A stretch of DNA of 64,000 bases from Sphingomonas jejuensis (GCF_011927695.1 NZ_JAATJE010000001.1:1798001-1862000); one strand, 5' to 3'; counted from the stretch's first letter, positions 52,059 through 61,554 are shown. A program made the numbers and translations. The notes: generated by a model not told the origin, from the letters alone.

Positions 52059-52325
52059 TTGTCCGATACGCCCGCCAACTTGCCGCCCCGCTTCCTGCGA
52101 ACACCGGAAGCCGCTCGCTTTCTCGGCCTTTCCGGCCGCACTCTCGAAAAGCACCGCTATTTCGGGACCGGGCCGGCCTACCGCCGGATCGGCGGCCGCG
52201 TCGTCTATTCCGTCGATGACCTGCGCGCCTGGGCCGACATCGGCATCAAGCATTCGACCTCCGATCCGGGGCAGGACGACCTCATGCCTCGCGCGGATTC
52301 GGCTATCGCCCGGAGCCGGCGATGA
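52059..52325 (+). CDS. AlpA/MerR-like helix-turn-helix protein
   Basis: 88 residues. TTG 52059 has AGGAG eight bases upstream; the frame is open upstream to 51960 but without a ribosome-binding site. RFLRTPEAARFLGLSGRTLEKHRYFGTGPAYRRIGGRVVYSVDDLRAW is the excisionase-type HTH (HTH_17) pattern. It could regulate transfer or act as the excision factor for the serine recombinase. The stop overlaps the DUF2840 start. Confidence 0.85.
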   Translation: MSDTPANLPPRFLRTPEAARFLGLSGRTLEKHRYFGTGPAYRRIGGRVVYSVDDLRAWADIGIKHSTSDPGQDDLMPRADSAIARSRR

Positions 52326-52828
52326 GCGTCCCGCCGTCCCCCATGCGCCACCGCCAGCCGTCCGACGATGGCATGACCCGCGTCGAAGTGACGTGGATCG
52401 AGAAGCGGATCGAGCACTGGATCAGGTTCGGTCGCGTCGCCGTGGACGAGATCGTGGACCGCCGCCGCCGCATCGTCCGCTTCCGTCCCGGCGCCATCTT
52501 TGCGTTCGTCCGCTGGGCGGCGAACGACTACGGCACGGTCAGCTCGCGCATCGACATCGTGCGTGCGGTCGGCGCCGGGGAGCCCTTCACGACGCTGCCG
52601 TTCGTCCGGCCGGGCGGCGACATCCTGCTCAAGATCGAGGGGTGGCCGAAGGTTAGCCAAGTTCTCGCCGCGATCGACGCGACCGAGGCTGCCGGCGTCG
52701 ATCCCTGCGACGCCGCGCCCGATCATTGGCGGCACGTCCACAACCGCATCGCCGCCGGGCATCAGCCGCGTCCCTACACACTGGAGCGTCATCGCGCCTG
52801 GCTCAAACGTCGGGAGATCGAAGGATGA
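52322..52828 (+). CDS. DUF2840 family protein
   Basis: 168 residues, overlapping both neighbours by four bases. TRVEVTWIEKRIEHWIRFGR, RFRPGAIFAFVRWAANDYGT, PGGDILLKIEGW and HWRHVHNRIAAG match DUF2840 proteins of ICE and plasmid transfer regions. The function is not known; its place before the traF peptidase is conserved in such elements. Confidence 0.88.
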   Translation: MSVPPSPMRHRQPSDDGMTRVEVTWIEKRIEHWIRFGRVAVDEIVDRRRRIVRFRPGAIFAFVRWAANDYGTVSSRIDIVRAVGAGEPFTTLPFVRPGGDILLKIEGWPKVSQVLAAIDATEAAGVDPCDAAPDHWRHVHNRIAAGHQPRPYTLERHRAWLKRREIEG

Positions 52829-53370
52829 CGCGCCGTGGATGGACCATCGCGACGGTCTCTATCGCGTCGCTGTTCGGCGCGTCGTTCGCAGCCGTGGCGG
52901 TGTTCGACCCGCTTCCGCGCCTCGTCTGGAACGCCAGCGCGAGCGCGCCGATCGGGTTCTATCGGATAGAGCCGTTGTCCGATCTGCCGCACGGCGCGCT
53001 GGTCGCCGTGACGCCGCCCGCGCCGCTGGCGCGCTGGCTGGCGGAGCGCGGCTATCTCGGCGAGCGAGTGCCTCTGTTGAAGCATGTCGTGGCCAAGCCC
53101 GGGCAGCGCGTGTGCAGGATTGGCGCCATCGTGAGCGTGGATGGGCGGCCCGTCGTCGTCGCCCGGCAGCGTGACGGCCGGGGCCGCCCACTGCCGGTCT
53201 GGCAAGGCTGCCGCACGCTGCGCGCCGGCGAGCTGCTGATGCTCAACCCCGACCACGCCGACAGCATGGACGGTCGCTATTTCGGTCCGCTGCCCGCCTC
53301 GACCGTGCTCGGCCGCGCCGTCCCGATCCTCACCCGCGACTCCCCGACCGCGCCGCTCACTTGGCGCTGA
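52825..53370 (+). CDS. traF: TraF-like S26 signal peptidase
   Basis: 181 residues. N-terminal membrane anchor (TIATVSIASLFGASFAAVAVF), catalytic Ser in SASAPIGFYR and Lys in LLKHVVAKPGQ, then LNPDHADSMDGRYFG: the S26 type peptidase used in IncP transfer to cyclise TrbC pilin (RP4 TraF). The trbC gene is at 61222, in the same element. Start ATG overlaps the DUF2840 stop. Confidence 0.9.
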   Translation: MTRRGWTIATVSIASLFGASFAAVAVFDPLPRLVWNASASAPIGFYRIEPLSDLPHGALVAVTPPAPLARWLAERGYLGERVPLLKHVVAKPGQRVCRIGAIVSVDGRPVVVARQRDGRGRPLPVWQGCRTLRAGELLMLNPDHADSMDGRYFGPLPASTVLGRAVPILTRDSPTAPLTWR

Positions 53371-53406
53371 CCCGCTTTTCCGCCTGCCAAACCAAAGGAG
53401 ATCATC

Positions 53407-53742
53407 ATGCAGATCGGCAGCTTCTTCCGCACTGCCAACGGCTACGAAGGCATCATTGAGACGGCGACGCTCGACATCCGCATCTCGATCGTTCCGGCCG
53501 AGCCGAGCGATGCCGACAAAGCGCCGGACTGGCGCGTCCATCGCGGCGACGGGGGCGAAGGCCCGGAGATCGGCGCCGGCTGGAATGAGAGCGGCGAGCG
53601 TGCCGGAGATTACGTCTCGCTGCGCATCGACGATCCCGCCTTCGCGCAGCCGATACGCGCCGCGCTGTTCCAGAACGGCAACGACAAGTCGGCTTGGTCG
53701 CTGCGCTGGAACCGCCAACCGAAGTCGCGCGAGCAGGACTGA
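53407..53742 (+). CDS. DUF736 family protein (second copy)
   Basis: 111 residues with MQIGSFFRTANGYEGIIET, APDWRVHRGD and DYVSLRIDDPAFAQPIRAAL, the DUF736 pattern. It is longer than the copy at 42357 and differs clearly in sequence, so it is an old paralogue. Lies between traF and the transglycosylase. CAAAGGAG precedes it. The role is not known. Confidence 0.88.
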   Translation: MQIGSFFRTANGYEGIIETATLDIRISIVPAEPSDADKAPDWRVHRGDGGEGPEIGAGWNESGERAGDYVSLRIDDPAFAQPIRAALFQNGNDKSAWSLRWNRQPKSREQD

Positions 53743-53746
53743 GCCC

Positions 53747-54655
53747 GTGCGCTTTACCCTCATCCCTTTGTTCGCGGGAAGACCGTCTCATCCCTCCGTC
53801 CCGCTCGGTCGCAGGCCGGCCGGGGCGCGCAGCGAAGGTCAAGGGCGGCGGAAGGCCGGCGCTCCGCGCGCACCCTTTACCGCAGCGAGCACGCTGGCAG
53901 GCTGGCGGCGGCACGGAGTCGGATCGGCGCTGGCGCTTGCCGTCCTCCTGCTGTCCGGCAGCCCGCCTGCCCCGGTGATGGCGCAGGAGATGCCGGCCGC
54001 GCGATCGGCGGCCGTCCATCCCTATGCCGCACATGTCGCCGACGCCTCGCGGCGGTTCGGCATCCCCGAGGCGTGGATATGGGCGGTGATGCGCGTCGAG
54101 AGCGGCGGCAATGCCCGCGCCGTCTCGCGCGCCGGGGCGATGGGCTTGATGCAGATCATGCCCGCGACCTGGGCGGGCCTACGCACCCGCTACAGCCTCG
54201 GCCCCGATCCGTTCGACGTGCGCGACAACATCATGGCGGGCGCAGCCTATCTGCGCGAGATGCACGACCGCTACGGCAACGCCAGCGCGATGCTGGCGGC
54301 CTATAATGCGGGACCGGGCCGCTATGACGACTTCGTGTCGCGCGGGCGTCCGCTGCCTGCCGAGACGGTCGGCTATCTCGCCCAGCTCGCGCCGATCACC
54401 GGCGGATCGGGCGCGGTGGAGGTGGCGGTAAGCGCGCCACCTGATCCCTTCGCCTGGCGCCGCGCCGCACTGTTCGTCCGCACCGCAAGCGCCGCTCCAG
54501 ATGCCGTTGATGTGCGGTCAAGCAACGGCGAAGATGCGTCTGAGCCGCAGTCCGATGGCCTGGACTCCGGCGATGTTCGCGCTACCGATCCGTCCGCCAG
54601 TGAGCCGCGCGACACGCTGTTCGTGTCCCGCGCCCGCGCGGGCCGACCGCAATGA
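53747..54655 (+). CDS. Lytic transglycosylase (SLT) for the conjugation channel
   Basis: 302 residues from GTG 53747. A hydrophobic segment (VGSALALAVLLLSGS, about 58-72) is a signal or anchor. SLT domain about 90-200: catalytic Glu118 in RVESGGN, GAMGLMQIMPATW, GAAYLREM, AAYNAG. It cuts peptidoglycan to let the T4SS cross the wall. The first 55 residues before the hydrophobic part are basic and of unclear use; no better start was found downstream. Confidence 0.9.
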   Translation: MRFTLIPLFAGRPSHPSVPLGRRPAGARSEGQGRRKAGAPRAPFTAASTLAGWRRHGVGSALALAVLLLSGSPPAPVMAQEMPAARSAAVHPYAAHVADASRRFGIPEAWIWAVMRVESGGNARAVSRAGAMGLMQIMPATWAGLRTRYSLGPDPFDVRDNIMAGAAYLREMHDRYGNASAMLAAYNAGPGRYDDFVSRGRPLPAETVGYLAQLAPITGGSGAVEVAVSAPPDPFAWRRAALFVRTASAAPDAVDVRSSNGEDASEPQSDGLDSGDVRATDPSASEPRDTLFVSRARAGRPQ

Positions 54656-54896
54656 TCGGCCTGTCGCCCCCTGCATCCGTCCGAAGCAGCATAGTGGCTG
54701 GGGAGGAGGAGGAAAACGGCAGGGACAGACGAGGGCAAGATATAAGCCGCACCCCGTTTCGCCGAAAAGCCGGGGCTTTTCCGTGGCTTCACGCGGGGGC
54801 GTCGGTCGGCGCCCGTGCCGCGCGGAAGGAAAAAGCCAAAAATATCAACGCGCCGAACGGCACCACGGGCAGGTTTCGGCGGAAATCGGCCCGGCC
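54656..54896 (+). other. Gap before the relaxase; oriT candidate
   Basis: 240 bp between the transglycosylase and relaxase. Contains GAAAAGCC gg GGCTTTTC (54764-54781), a perfect 8-bp inverted repeat, with a GATATAAGCCGC stretch upstream. oriT often lies beside the relaxase gene. The identity of a nic site is not proved. Confidence 0.35.
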
Positions 54897-56654
54897 ATGA
54901 GCGAGGACGGCGAGTTCCGCGTCCGGCCGGGCAAGGCCAAGCGCAGCAAGTCTCAAGGCCGCAACGCGCGCGGCCTGGTCGCCGAGGTGCTGCGCGTTGC
55001 GTCGATCCACAGCGGCGGCCGGCGCGGCGGCGCCAATGGTGTTCGTCGAAGCCAGTCCAGTTTTGGGCGGGGCCGCACGGCGTTCGCGCGCAATCGCCTG
55101 TTCGGTTCGGGCCGGCGTGTGATGGTGAAGATGCTGCCCGTCACCACCCGCAGCCGGGGGGGACGGCGGATGGCGCCGCTGTCGGCGCACATCGCCTATC
55201 TCAAGCGCGAAGGCGTCACGCGCGACGGCTCGCCGACGCGCATGTTCGACGCAGAGGGAGATCGCGCCGACGATCGCGGCTTCGCCGAGCGGTGCAAGGA
55301 CGATCGGCATCATTTCAGGGTGATCGTGTCGCCGGAGGACGCGGCCGAGCTGACCGACCTGCGCGACTACACCCGCGACCTCATGCGCCAGATGGAGGCG
55401 GACCTTGGAACGCGGCTCGATTGGGTCGCGGTCGATCATTGGAACACCGATAATCCCCATGTTCATCTGCTGGTGCGAGGGCGCTCCGATCAGGGCGGCG
55501 ACCTCGTCATTTCGCGCGATTACATCAGCCACAATCTGCGATCGCGCGCCGAGGAGCTAGCCTTCGCCGAGCTGGGACCGAAGCCGGAGCATGAGGTTCA
55601 GCGGGCGCTGGACCGGGAAGTGTCGGCGGAACGCTGGACCCGGCTCGATACCGAAATCCGGCGCGCCGCCGACGAACTCGGCGTGATCGATCTTCGGCCG
55701 GAACGTCCCGGCCCGGACGATCCGCGCCTTCGCCGCTTGATGATCGGACGGTTGCAGAGACTGGAGAAAATGGGTCTGGCCGCCCAGGGCGCACCCGGTC
55801 AGTGGGCGCTCGCGGACGCCGCGCAAATGCGGCTGCGCGAACTGTCCGCACGCGGCGACATCATCCGCACCATCGGCGCCGCCTTGAAGGCGCAGGGTCG
55901 CGACCGGCCGCTAGACAGCTATTCGACGATCACCGGCCCGCCCGCCAAGCCGATCGCCGGCCGGTTGATCGACAAGGGATTGCACGACGAGCTGACGGGC
56001 GCCGCCTATGCGGTGATCGACGGCGCGGACGGCCGCACCCACCATGTCAGGCTCCCTGGCATCGAGGCGCTGGAGCACAGCCCCGCGCTCGGCGGCATCG
56101 TCGAGGTGAGAGCGATCCAGCGCCCCGGCGCCGACACCCCCACGCTGATCCTCGCCACGCGATCCGACCTCGACCTCGCCGCGCAACGCGACGCCCCTGG
56201 CGCGACGTGGCTCGATCATCGTCTGATCGAGCGCGGAGCGGGCGTCGCCGACACCGGATTTGGCGGCGAAGTCCGCAAGGCGATGGACGCCCGAACGGAT
56301 CACCTCGTCAGCCAAGGCTTGGCCCGCCGGTTCGGCGATCGGACGGTGTTCGAGCGCGGTCTGATCGAGACGCTGCGGCGCCGCGAGCTGGACGCCGTCG
56401 CCAGGCGGATCGGCGGTGAAACCGGCCTGACCTATCGACCTGCGGCGGCTGGAGAGAAGATCGCCGGCGTTGTCCGCCAGCGCCTCGCGCTCACCTCCGG
56501 CCGCTTCGCCATGATCGACGACGGCCTAGGCTTCCGATTGGTCCCCTGGGCGAGCGGACTCGAACAGCGGCTGGGGCGGCAGGTGACGGGGGTCGTCCGC
56601 GCGGGCGGCGGCGTCGACTTCGCGCTCGGCCGCCATCGCGGCCTCGGCCGCTAA
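54897..56654 (+). CDS. Relaxase, VirD2/DUF3363 family
   Basis: 585 residues. It nicks oriT and leads the single strand into the recipient. The candidate catalytic Tyr is Tyr101 in SAHIAYLKREGV. The metal site is DRHHF (138-139) and HWNTDNPHVHLLVRG (His181, 188, 190), the relaxase HUH type. DUF3363-like central part and a helical end follow. The first 90 residues are strongly basic. It starts at ATG 54897. virD4 follows 17 bp later. Confidence 0.9.
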   Translation: MSEDGEFRVRPGKAKRSKSQGRNARGLVAEVLRVASIHSGGRRGGANGVRRSQSSFGRGRTAFARNRLFGSGRRVMVKMLPVTTRSRGGRRMAPLSAHIAYLKREGVTRDGSPTRMFDAEGDRADDRGFAERCKDDRHHFRVIVSPEDAAELTDLRDYTRDLMRQMEADLGTRLDWVAVDHWNTDNPHVHLLVRGRSDQGGDLVISRDYISHNLRSRAEELAFAELGPKPEHEVQRALDREVSAERWTRLDTEIRRAADELGVIDLRPERPGPDDPRLRRLMIGRLQRLEKMGLAAQGAPGQWALADAAQMRLRELSARGDIIRTIGAALKAQGRDRPLDSYSTITGPPAKPIAGRLIDKGLHDELTGAAYAVIDGADGRTHHVRLPGIEALEHSPALGGIVEVRAIQRPGADTPTLILATRSDLDLAAQRDAPGATWLDHRLIERGAGVADTGFGGEVRKAMDARTDHLVSQGLARRFGDRTVFERGLIETLRRRELDAVARRIGGETGLTYRPAAAGEKIAGVVRQRLALTSGRFAMIDDGLGFRLVPWASGLEQRLGRQVTGVVRAGGGVDFALGRHRGLGR

Positions 56655-56671
56655 ACAGAAGGAGCCTTGGC

Positions 56672-58645
56672 ATGTCCGCGACACGCATACTCTGGGGTCA
56701 GGTCATCATCGTGTTCCTGATCGTCCTCACCAGCATTTGGGGAGCGACCCAATGGACCGCGGCGGCCTTGGCCTACCAATCCGAGTTGGGGCCGCCCTGG
56801 TTCATGCTCGGCGCATGGCGGGTCTATCCGCCGCCCGCCTTCTTCTGGTGGTGGTTCTCGTTCGACGCTTACGCCCCCGACATCTTCCAGACCGGCGCGT
56901 TCATCGCTGTGTCTGGCGGCTTTGCGTCGATCATCGTCGCCATCGCCATGTCCGTCTGGCGCGCGCGCGAATTGAAGAACGCCGAAACCTACGGGTCGGC
57001 GCGCTGGGCGACCGCGCGCGAGGCGCGGGCGGCGGGGCTGCTCGGCGCGGAGGGCGTGGTGCTGGGGAAGCTGGGCGCGGACTATCTGCGTCACGATGGC
57101 CCCGAGCATGTGTTGTGCTTCGCGCCCACCCGGAGTGGGAAGGGCGTGGGCCTTGTGATCCCCTCGCTGTTGACCTGGGCCGGGTCGGCGATCGTCCACG
57201 ACATCAAGGGCGAGAACTGGACGCTCACCGCCGGCTTCCGCGCCCGGCACGGCCGCGTCCTGCTCTTCGATCCGACCAACGCCGCGTCGGCCGCCTACAA
57301 TCCGCTGCTGGAAGTGCGGCGCGGTCAGTGGGAAGTGCGCGACGTCCAGAATGTCGCCGACGTGCTGGTCGATCCCGAAGGCTCGCTCGAGCGCCGCAAC
57401 CATTGGGAAAAGACGTCGCACTCGCTCTTGGTCGGCGCGATCCTCCATGTGCTCTACGCCGAACCGGACAAGACCCTGGCCGGGGTCGCGTCCTTCCTGT
57501 CCGATCCGTCACGCACAATCGAGCAGACGCTGGCCGCGATGATGGCGACGCGGCACCTGGGCGACACCGGCGTCCATCCCGTCGTCGGCTCGGCCGCGCG
57601 CGAGCTGCTGAACAAGTCGGACAATGAGCGATCGGGCGTGCTGTCCACCGCCATGTCGTTTCTCGGCCTCTACCGCGATCCTGTCGTGGCCCAGGTCACG
57701 CGCGCCTGCCAGTGGCGCATATCGGATCTGGTCGATGGTGAGCGGCCGGCGACACTCTACCTGGTCGTGCCGCCTAGCGACATCTCGCGCACCAAGCCGC
57801 TCATTCGCCTCATTCTCAATCAGATCGGCCGGCGGCTGACCGAGGAACTGACGCCCAAGCGCGACCGGCAGCGTGTGCTCCTGATGCTCGACGAGTTTCC
57901 CGCGCTCGGTCGTCTCGACTTCTTCGAGTCCGCCCTCGCGTTCATGGCCGGATATCGCCTCAAGGCGTTTCTCATCGCCCAGAGCCTCAATCAGATCGAG
58001 AAGGCCTACGGCCCGAACAACGCCATCCTCGACAACTGCCATGTCCGGGTGAGCTTCGCCACGAATGACGAGCGCACCGCCAAGCGGGTGTCGGACGCGC
58101 TCGGCACGGCGACCGAAATGCGGGCGATGAAGAACTATGCAGGTCACCGCCTGTCGCCGTGGCTCGGTCATCTGATGGTCTCGCGGTCGGAAACGGCGCG
58201 CCAGTTGCTCACCCCCGGCGAAGTCATGCAGCTGCCGCCCGACGACGAGATCGTGATGGTCGCGGGCGTCCCTCCGATCCGGGCGAAGAAGGCTCGCTAT
58301 TTTCAGGATCGACGGCTTGCCGAGCGGATCATGGATGCCCCGGCACTCGCCGTCGTTCGCGTCCGACCGGACGACTGGACCGGTCGCGCCGTCGTCGCCG
58401 ATCCTGACGATGTGGCGCGGATCGTGCGCGCGCAGGAGGATGCGGCCAATGGCGGGCTGCGCCGAGAACCCGAGCTGCCCGAGCACGTCGCCATCGTCCC
58501 CGAGGTCGAGCCGACGCCGGTGCAGGAGTTTTCCGTGGTTGACGACGAACCCGACGACAGCGCCCGCCAAGCGGCGATGCGTCGCCGGATGCAGGGTCTG
58601 GCGCGCCAGGCGTCGCTCGATCCCGACGACGGAATTGAACTCTAG
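56672..58645 (+). CDS. traG: VirD4/TraG coupling protein
   Basis: 657 residues. Two N-terminal membrane helices (VIIVFLIVLTSIW and SIIVAIAMSVW), Walker A PTRSGKGVG (152-160), Walker B RVLLMLDEFPALG (about 410) and KLIAQSLNQIEKAYGPNNAI-like segment (FLIAQSLNQIEKAYG). This hexameric ATPase brings the relaxosome to the Trb channel. Begins 17 bp after the relaxase stop with GAAGGAG ahead. Length normal. Confidence 0.95.
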   Translation: MSATRILWGQVIIVFLIVLTSIWGATQWTAAALAYQSELGPPWFMLGAWRVYPPPAFFWWWFSFDAYAPDIFQTGAFIAVSGGFASIIVAIAMSVWRARELKNAETYGSARWATAREARAAGLLGAEGVVLGKLGADYLRHDGPEHVLCFAPTRSGKGVGLVIPSLLTWAGSAIVHDIKGENWTLTAGFRARHGRVLLFDPTNAASAAYNPLLEVRRGQWEVRDVQNVADVLVDPEGSLERRNHWEKTSHSLLVGAILHVLYAEPDKTLAGVASFLSDPSRTIEQTLAAMMATRHLGDTGVHPVVGSAARELLNKSDNERSGVLSTAMSFLGLYRDPVVAQVTRACQWRISDLVDGERPATLYLVVPPSDISRTKPLIRLILNQIGRRLTEELTPKRDRQRVLLMLDEFPALGRLDFFESALAFMAGYRLKAFLIAQSLNQIEKAYGPNNAILDNCHVRVSFATNDERTAKRVSDALGTATEMRAMKNYAGHRLSPWLGHLMVSRSETARQLLTPGEVMQLPPDDEIVMVAGVPPIRAKKARYFQDRRLAERIMDAPALAVVRVRPDDWTGRAVVADPDDVARIVRAQEDAANGGLRREPELPEHVAIVPEVEPTPVQEFSVVDDEPDDSARQAAMRRRMQGLARQASLDPDDGIEL

Positions 58646-58654
58646 GAGGATGCC

Positions 58655-59080
58655 ATGCGGACGAGGCTGAACGTCTACTTTCCGCCGGTCTTGGCGAAGC
58701 AGGTCGACGAGCTGGCGATCCGCCGTCGCATCTCGCGCTCGGCGATCGTGGAGGCGGCCGTGTCCTCCTACATGTCGCCGGACGGCTCGGATCGCATGGA
58801 GGCGGCGTTCACACGTCGCCTCGACCGCCTGTCACGACAGGTGCAGCGGCTGGAGCGCAACACCGGATTGACGACCGAGGCGCTGGCGCTGTTCGTGCGG
58901 TTCTGGCTGGCGACGACGCCGCAGCTGAGCGACGACGACCAGGCGGCAGCGCAGATCAAGGGCCGCAAACGCTATGACGGCTTCATCGAGAAACTCGCAC
59001 GGCGCTACGCCAGCGGGGCGAGCCTCATGGACGAAATCCCCGAAGACATCTGGCCCAAGCGGAACGACGACGCAGGTTGA
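58655..59080 (+). CDS. CopG-like RHH protein of the transfer region
   Basis: 141 residues. MRTRLNVYFPPVLAKQVDEL then SRSAIVEAAVSSYM is a ribbon-helix-helix. The rest is helical and may oligomerise (RLDRLSRQVQRLERN). In Trb-type elements such a protein sits between traG and trbB and probably helps regulation or the relaxosome. Spacing to traG is 9 bp with AGGAGG. Confidence 0.88.
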   Translation: MRTRLNVYFPPVLAKQVDELAIRRRISRSAIVEAAVSSYMSPDGSDRMEAAFTRRLDRLSRQVQRLERNTGLTTEALALFVRFWLATTPQLSDDDQAAAQIKGRKRYDGFIEKLARRYASGASLMDEIPEDIWPKRNDDAG

Positions 59081-59146
59081 TCGGCGCGGTTAGTCGCTTC
59101 AGCGTGGTGCCGCAATTCAGCCGCCCGCAAGTGTCAGGCGTTCACG

Positions 59147-60010
59147 ATGGCGCCTATGAAACCGATGCTTCCGCTGTTGGTCCTGTGCGCCGCCTGCTCG
59201 CCGTCCGCCAGCACGGGGGGCGGTGGCGCATCCGATGCTGCATCTGCTCGATATGCCACCCAGACCTCCGCGCCTGCCCCGGACTACGCGGCGTTGCTCA
59301 ATAAGAGGGCGGTGCAAGCCGGCGCTTGGCGAACCCGCGATGCGACGGCGCCTGTACCCTCGGACGCCAAGGTGATTGGGGAGGCCTGGCTGGCGCGGGT
59401 GCGAGAACGCGGCGCGCTGCTCGGCCACGGTTTGACCGATGGCGGGCCGGACAGTCCGGTCGTGATGATCGATACTTCAATGACAGAACAGGAGTTCGAC
59501 CGCTGGGTGCGTCACGGCGGGTGGGACGTCCCGCGTCATATCCGCTGGAGCTTCGTGCCTGCGATGGCGCTTCCGGGCGTAAGCCCGGACGCCCGCGACG
59601 CCATCCGCGTATGGCCGGCGTCCATCTCCCGGACGGGTCCGCAACGCCAGGCGCTGTTCTACGGTCGGGTCGAACTGCGCGACGGCTGTTTCTTCGCCGG
59701 GCAGTCTGGGCAACCGACTGACAAACTCGCCTGGTTTCACGCCGAAGTGGGACTCGACATCGATCCAGCAGGCTTTTTCATCCTGCGCGATCGGATAGGT
59801 GGTCAGACGCTCGCGCGCCTCGGCGAGAACATGAGCTGGGCCGGCCCTGCCAGCGCCGAGATCGATCCGGTCGCGGAGCAGGCGCTTCGACGCGAATGTG
59901 GTTCAGGCGAGATCCTGATCGTCGGTTCGCCGGAATCCACGGAGCGGTTCCACACGCAATATCCGCATCTGCGCGATCCCGCCTCTCCGCCGGCCCCGCC
60001 GAGCCGATAG
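59147..60010 (+). CDS. Unknown exported lipoprotein-like protein between copG and trbB
   Basis: 287 residues. N-terminus MAPMKPMLPLLVLCAACSPSA gives a lipoprotein-like signal (Cys17; CAAC is a weak lipobox). Mature protein has PDYAALLNKRAVQAGAWR, SWAGPASAEIDPVAEQAL-like segments, and strands such as ALFYGRVELRDGCFFAGQSG and FHAEVGLDIDPAGFFIL. I do not recognise it. It is not one of the usual Trb genes; it breaks the copG-trbB spacing and may be cargo or an accessory such as an entry-exclusion factor. A 9-bp hairpin (AGCGGCGTA/TACGCCGCT) follows at 60110-60144. Confidence 0.7.
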   Translation: MAPMKPMLPLLVLCAACSPSASTGGGGASDAASARYATQTSAPAPDYAALLNKRAVQAGAWRTRDATAPVPSDAKVIGEAWLARVRERGALLGHGLTDGGPDSPVVMIDTSMTEQEFDRWVRHGGWDVPRHIRWSFVPAMALPGVSPDARDAIRVWPASISRTGPQRQALFYGRVELRDGCFFAGQSGQPTDKLAWFHAEVGLDIDPAGFFILRDRIGGQTLARLGENMSWAGPASAEIDPVAEQALRRECGSGEILIVGSPESTERFHTQYPHLRDPASPPAPPSR

Positions 60011-60109
60011 AGCGAACGTCATCGACCTCTCCGGCTAGCAGCGGGATTCGATAAGGCCGGCCGAGTCACAGACTTTTCGTCGGCGCTGCCGCGGCGATGA
60101 GTCGACGCC

Positions 60110-60144
60110 AGCGGCGTATCTGCCGCCGCCGCTGCTACGCCGCT
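60110..60144 (+). terminator. Hairpin after the lipoprotein gene
   Basis: AGCGGCGTA pairs with TACGCCGCT across a 17-base loop. It lies about 100 bp after the stop and about 95 bp before trbB. No T-run. May be a weak terminator separating cargo from the trb genes. Confidence 0.35.
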
Positions 60145-60238
60145 CGAATACTGTTGCGACGGCGTCGTTTCTGGCTCTCTTGCTGTGCCCCGACAGCCGG
60201 GCGGCCTTTCCGTCCGGCTCCTCTCAGGGGCCAAGACG

Positions 60239-61225
60239 GTGACCGCTTCCACGAAATCCCAAGCGAACCAGTCGCGCGGCGCCCGGATGCTGCGGACGGC
60301 GCTGGGATCGTCGATCGCCGCCTGGCTGGACGATCCGGCCGTGGTCGAGGTGATGCTCAATCCGGACGGCCGTCTGTGGCTGGACCGCCTCGGCGAGGGC
60401 GTAAGCGAGACCGGCCAAGTGCTGAGCGCCGCCGATGGCGACCGCATCATTCGCTTGGTCGCTCACCATGTCGGGGTCGAGGTTCACGCCCGCGCGCCGC
60501 GTGTTTCCGCTGAACTTCCCGAGGGCGGCGAGCGGTTCGAGGGACTGCTGCCGCCCGTCGTGGCAGGCCCCGCCTTCGCCATCCGCAAGCCCGCCGTCGC
60601 CGTGTTCACACTGAACGATTATGTGGCGGGCGGGATCATGCTGCCCGTCCAGGCCGAGACGCTTCGCCACGGCGTCGAGACCCGGGCGAACATTCTGGTG
60701 GCCGGCGGCACCGGATCGGGCAAGACGACGCTGGTCAATGCTCTGCTGGCCGAAGTCGCGAAGACCTCCGACCGCATCGTCTTGATCGAGGATACGCGCG
60801 AGCTGCAATGCGCCTCGCCCAACCTCGTGGCGATGCGGACGAAGGACGGCGTCGCATCGCTGTCCGACCTCGTTCGCTCCAGTCTTCGCCTCCGCCCGGA
60901 CCGCATCCCGATCGGCGAGGTGCGCGGCGCCGAGGCGCTCGATCTCCTCAAGGCGTGGGGAACCGGACACCCCGGCGGCATCGGCACGATCCACGCCGGC
61001 ACGGCGCTGGGCGCGCTGCGTCGCATGGAGCAGCTGATCCAGGAAGCCGTCGTCACTGTGCCGCGCGCTCTGCTCGCCGAGACCATCGACATGGTGGCCG
61101 TGCTGGCGCGGGACGCTCGCGGCCGCCGCCTTATCGAACTCGCTCGCGTCGAAGGTCTCGATCCGGCGACCGGCGACTACCGACTGACGTCACTCGGAAC
61201 CCTCAACACCGGAGACCAACCATGA
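60239..61225 (+). CDS. trbB: TrbB T4SS ATPase (VirB11-like)
   Basis: 328 residues from GTG 60239, with AGGGG eight bases upstream; the frame is open earlier but then includes no good ribosome-binding site. Walker [10 protein letters not shown] (156-164), [10 protein letters not shown] (Walker B-like with Glu), [19 protein letters not shown] and the [12 protein letters not shown] box are as in VirB11/TrbB. It is the hexameric ATPase of the transfer machine. TrbC follows with an ATGA overlap. Confidence 0.95.
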   Translation: MTASTKSQANQSRGARMLRTALGSSIAAWLDDPAVVEVMLNPDGRLWLDRLGEGVSETGQVLSAADGDRIIRLVAHHVGVEVHARAPRVSAELPEGGERFEGLLPPVVAGPAFAIRKPAVAVFTLNDYVAGGIMLPVQAETLRHGVETRANILVAGGTGSGKTTLVNALLAEVAKTSDRIVLIEDTRELQCASPNLVAMRTKDGVASLSDLVRSSLRLRPDRIPIGEVRGAEALDLLKAWGTGHPGGIGTIHAGTALGALRRMEQLIQEAVVTVPRALLAETIDMVAVLARDARGRRLIELARVEGLDPATGDYRLTSLGTLNTGDQP

Positions 61226-61554
61226 TCCACGTCCTTCGCAGTGGCGCTCGCCGCGCCACGCTCGCGGCCACCGCGAGCCTGATCGCATTGACGATATCCG
61301 TCCCCGCCCACGCGGGCGGCTCGTCGATGCCCTGGGAAGCGCCGCTGCAATCGATCCTTCAGAGCATCGAGGGGCCGGTCGCCAAGATCATCGCCGTCAT
61401 CATCATCATCGTCACCGGACTGACGCTGGCGTTCGGCGATACGAGCGGCGGGTTCCGTCGCCTGATCCAGATCGTCTTCGGCCTGTCGATCGCCTTCGCG
61501 GCGTCGAGCTTCTTCCTTTCCTTCTTCAGCTTCGGCGGCGGGGCGCTGGTCTGA
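61222..61554 (+). CDS. trbC: TrbC pilin-like protein
   Basis: 110 residues. Signal and membrane segments: TLAATASLIALTISVPAHA and IIAVIIIIVTGLTLAF and IVFGLSIAFAASSFF. The VirB2/TrbC pilin pattern; in IncP systems TraF makes it cyclic, and a traF gene is present at 52825. Overlaps trbB and trbD. Confidence 0.93.
   Translation: MIHVLRSGARRATLAATASLIALTISVPAHAGGSSMPWEAPLQSILQSIEGPVAKIIAVIIIIVTGLTLAFGDTSGGFRRLIQIVFGLSIAFAASSFFLSFFSFGGGALV

Noticed and set aside
54652-54900. 82-residue frame between transglycosylase and relaxase
   Set aside because: Composition is not protein-like, no ribosome-binding site, and the gap is a better oriT candidate.
60019-60450. Leftward 143-residue frame over the trbB start
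   Set aside because: Ser/Arg-rich shadow of trbB; no signal or motif.
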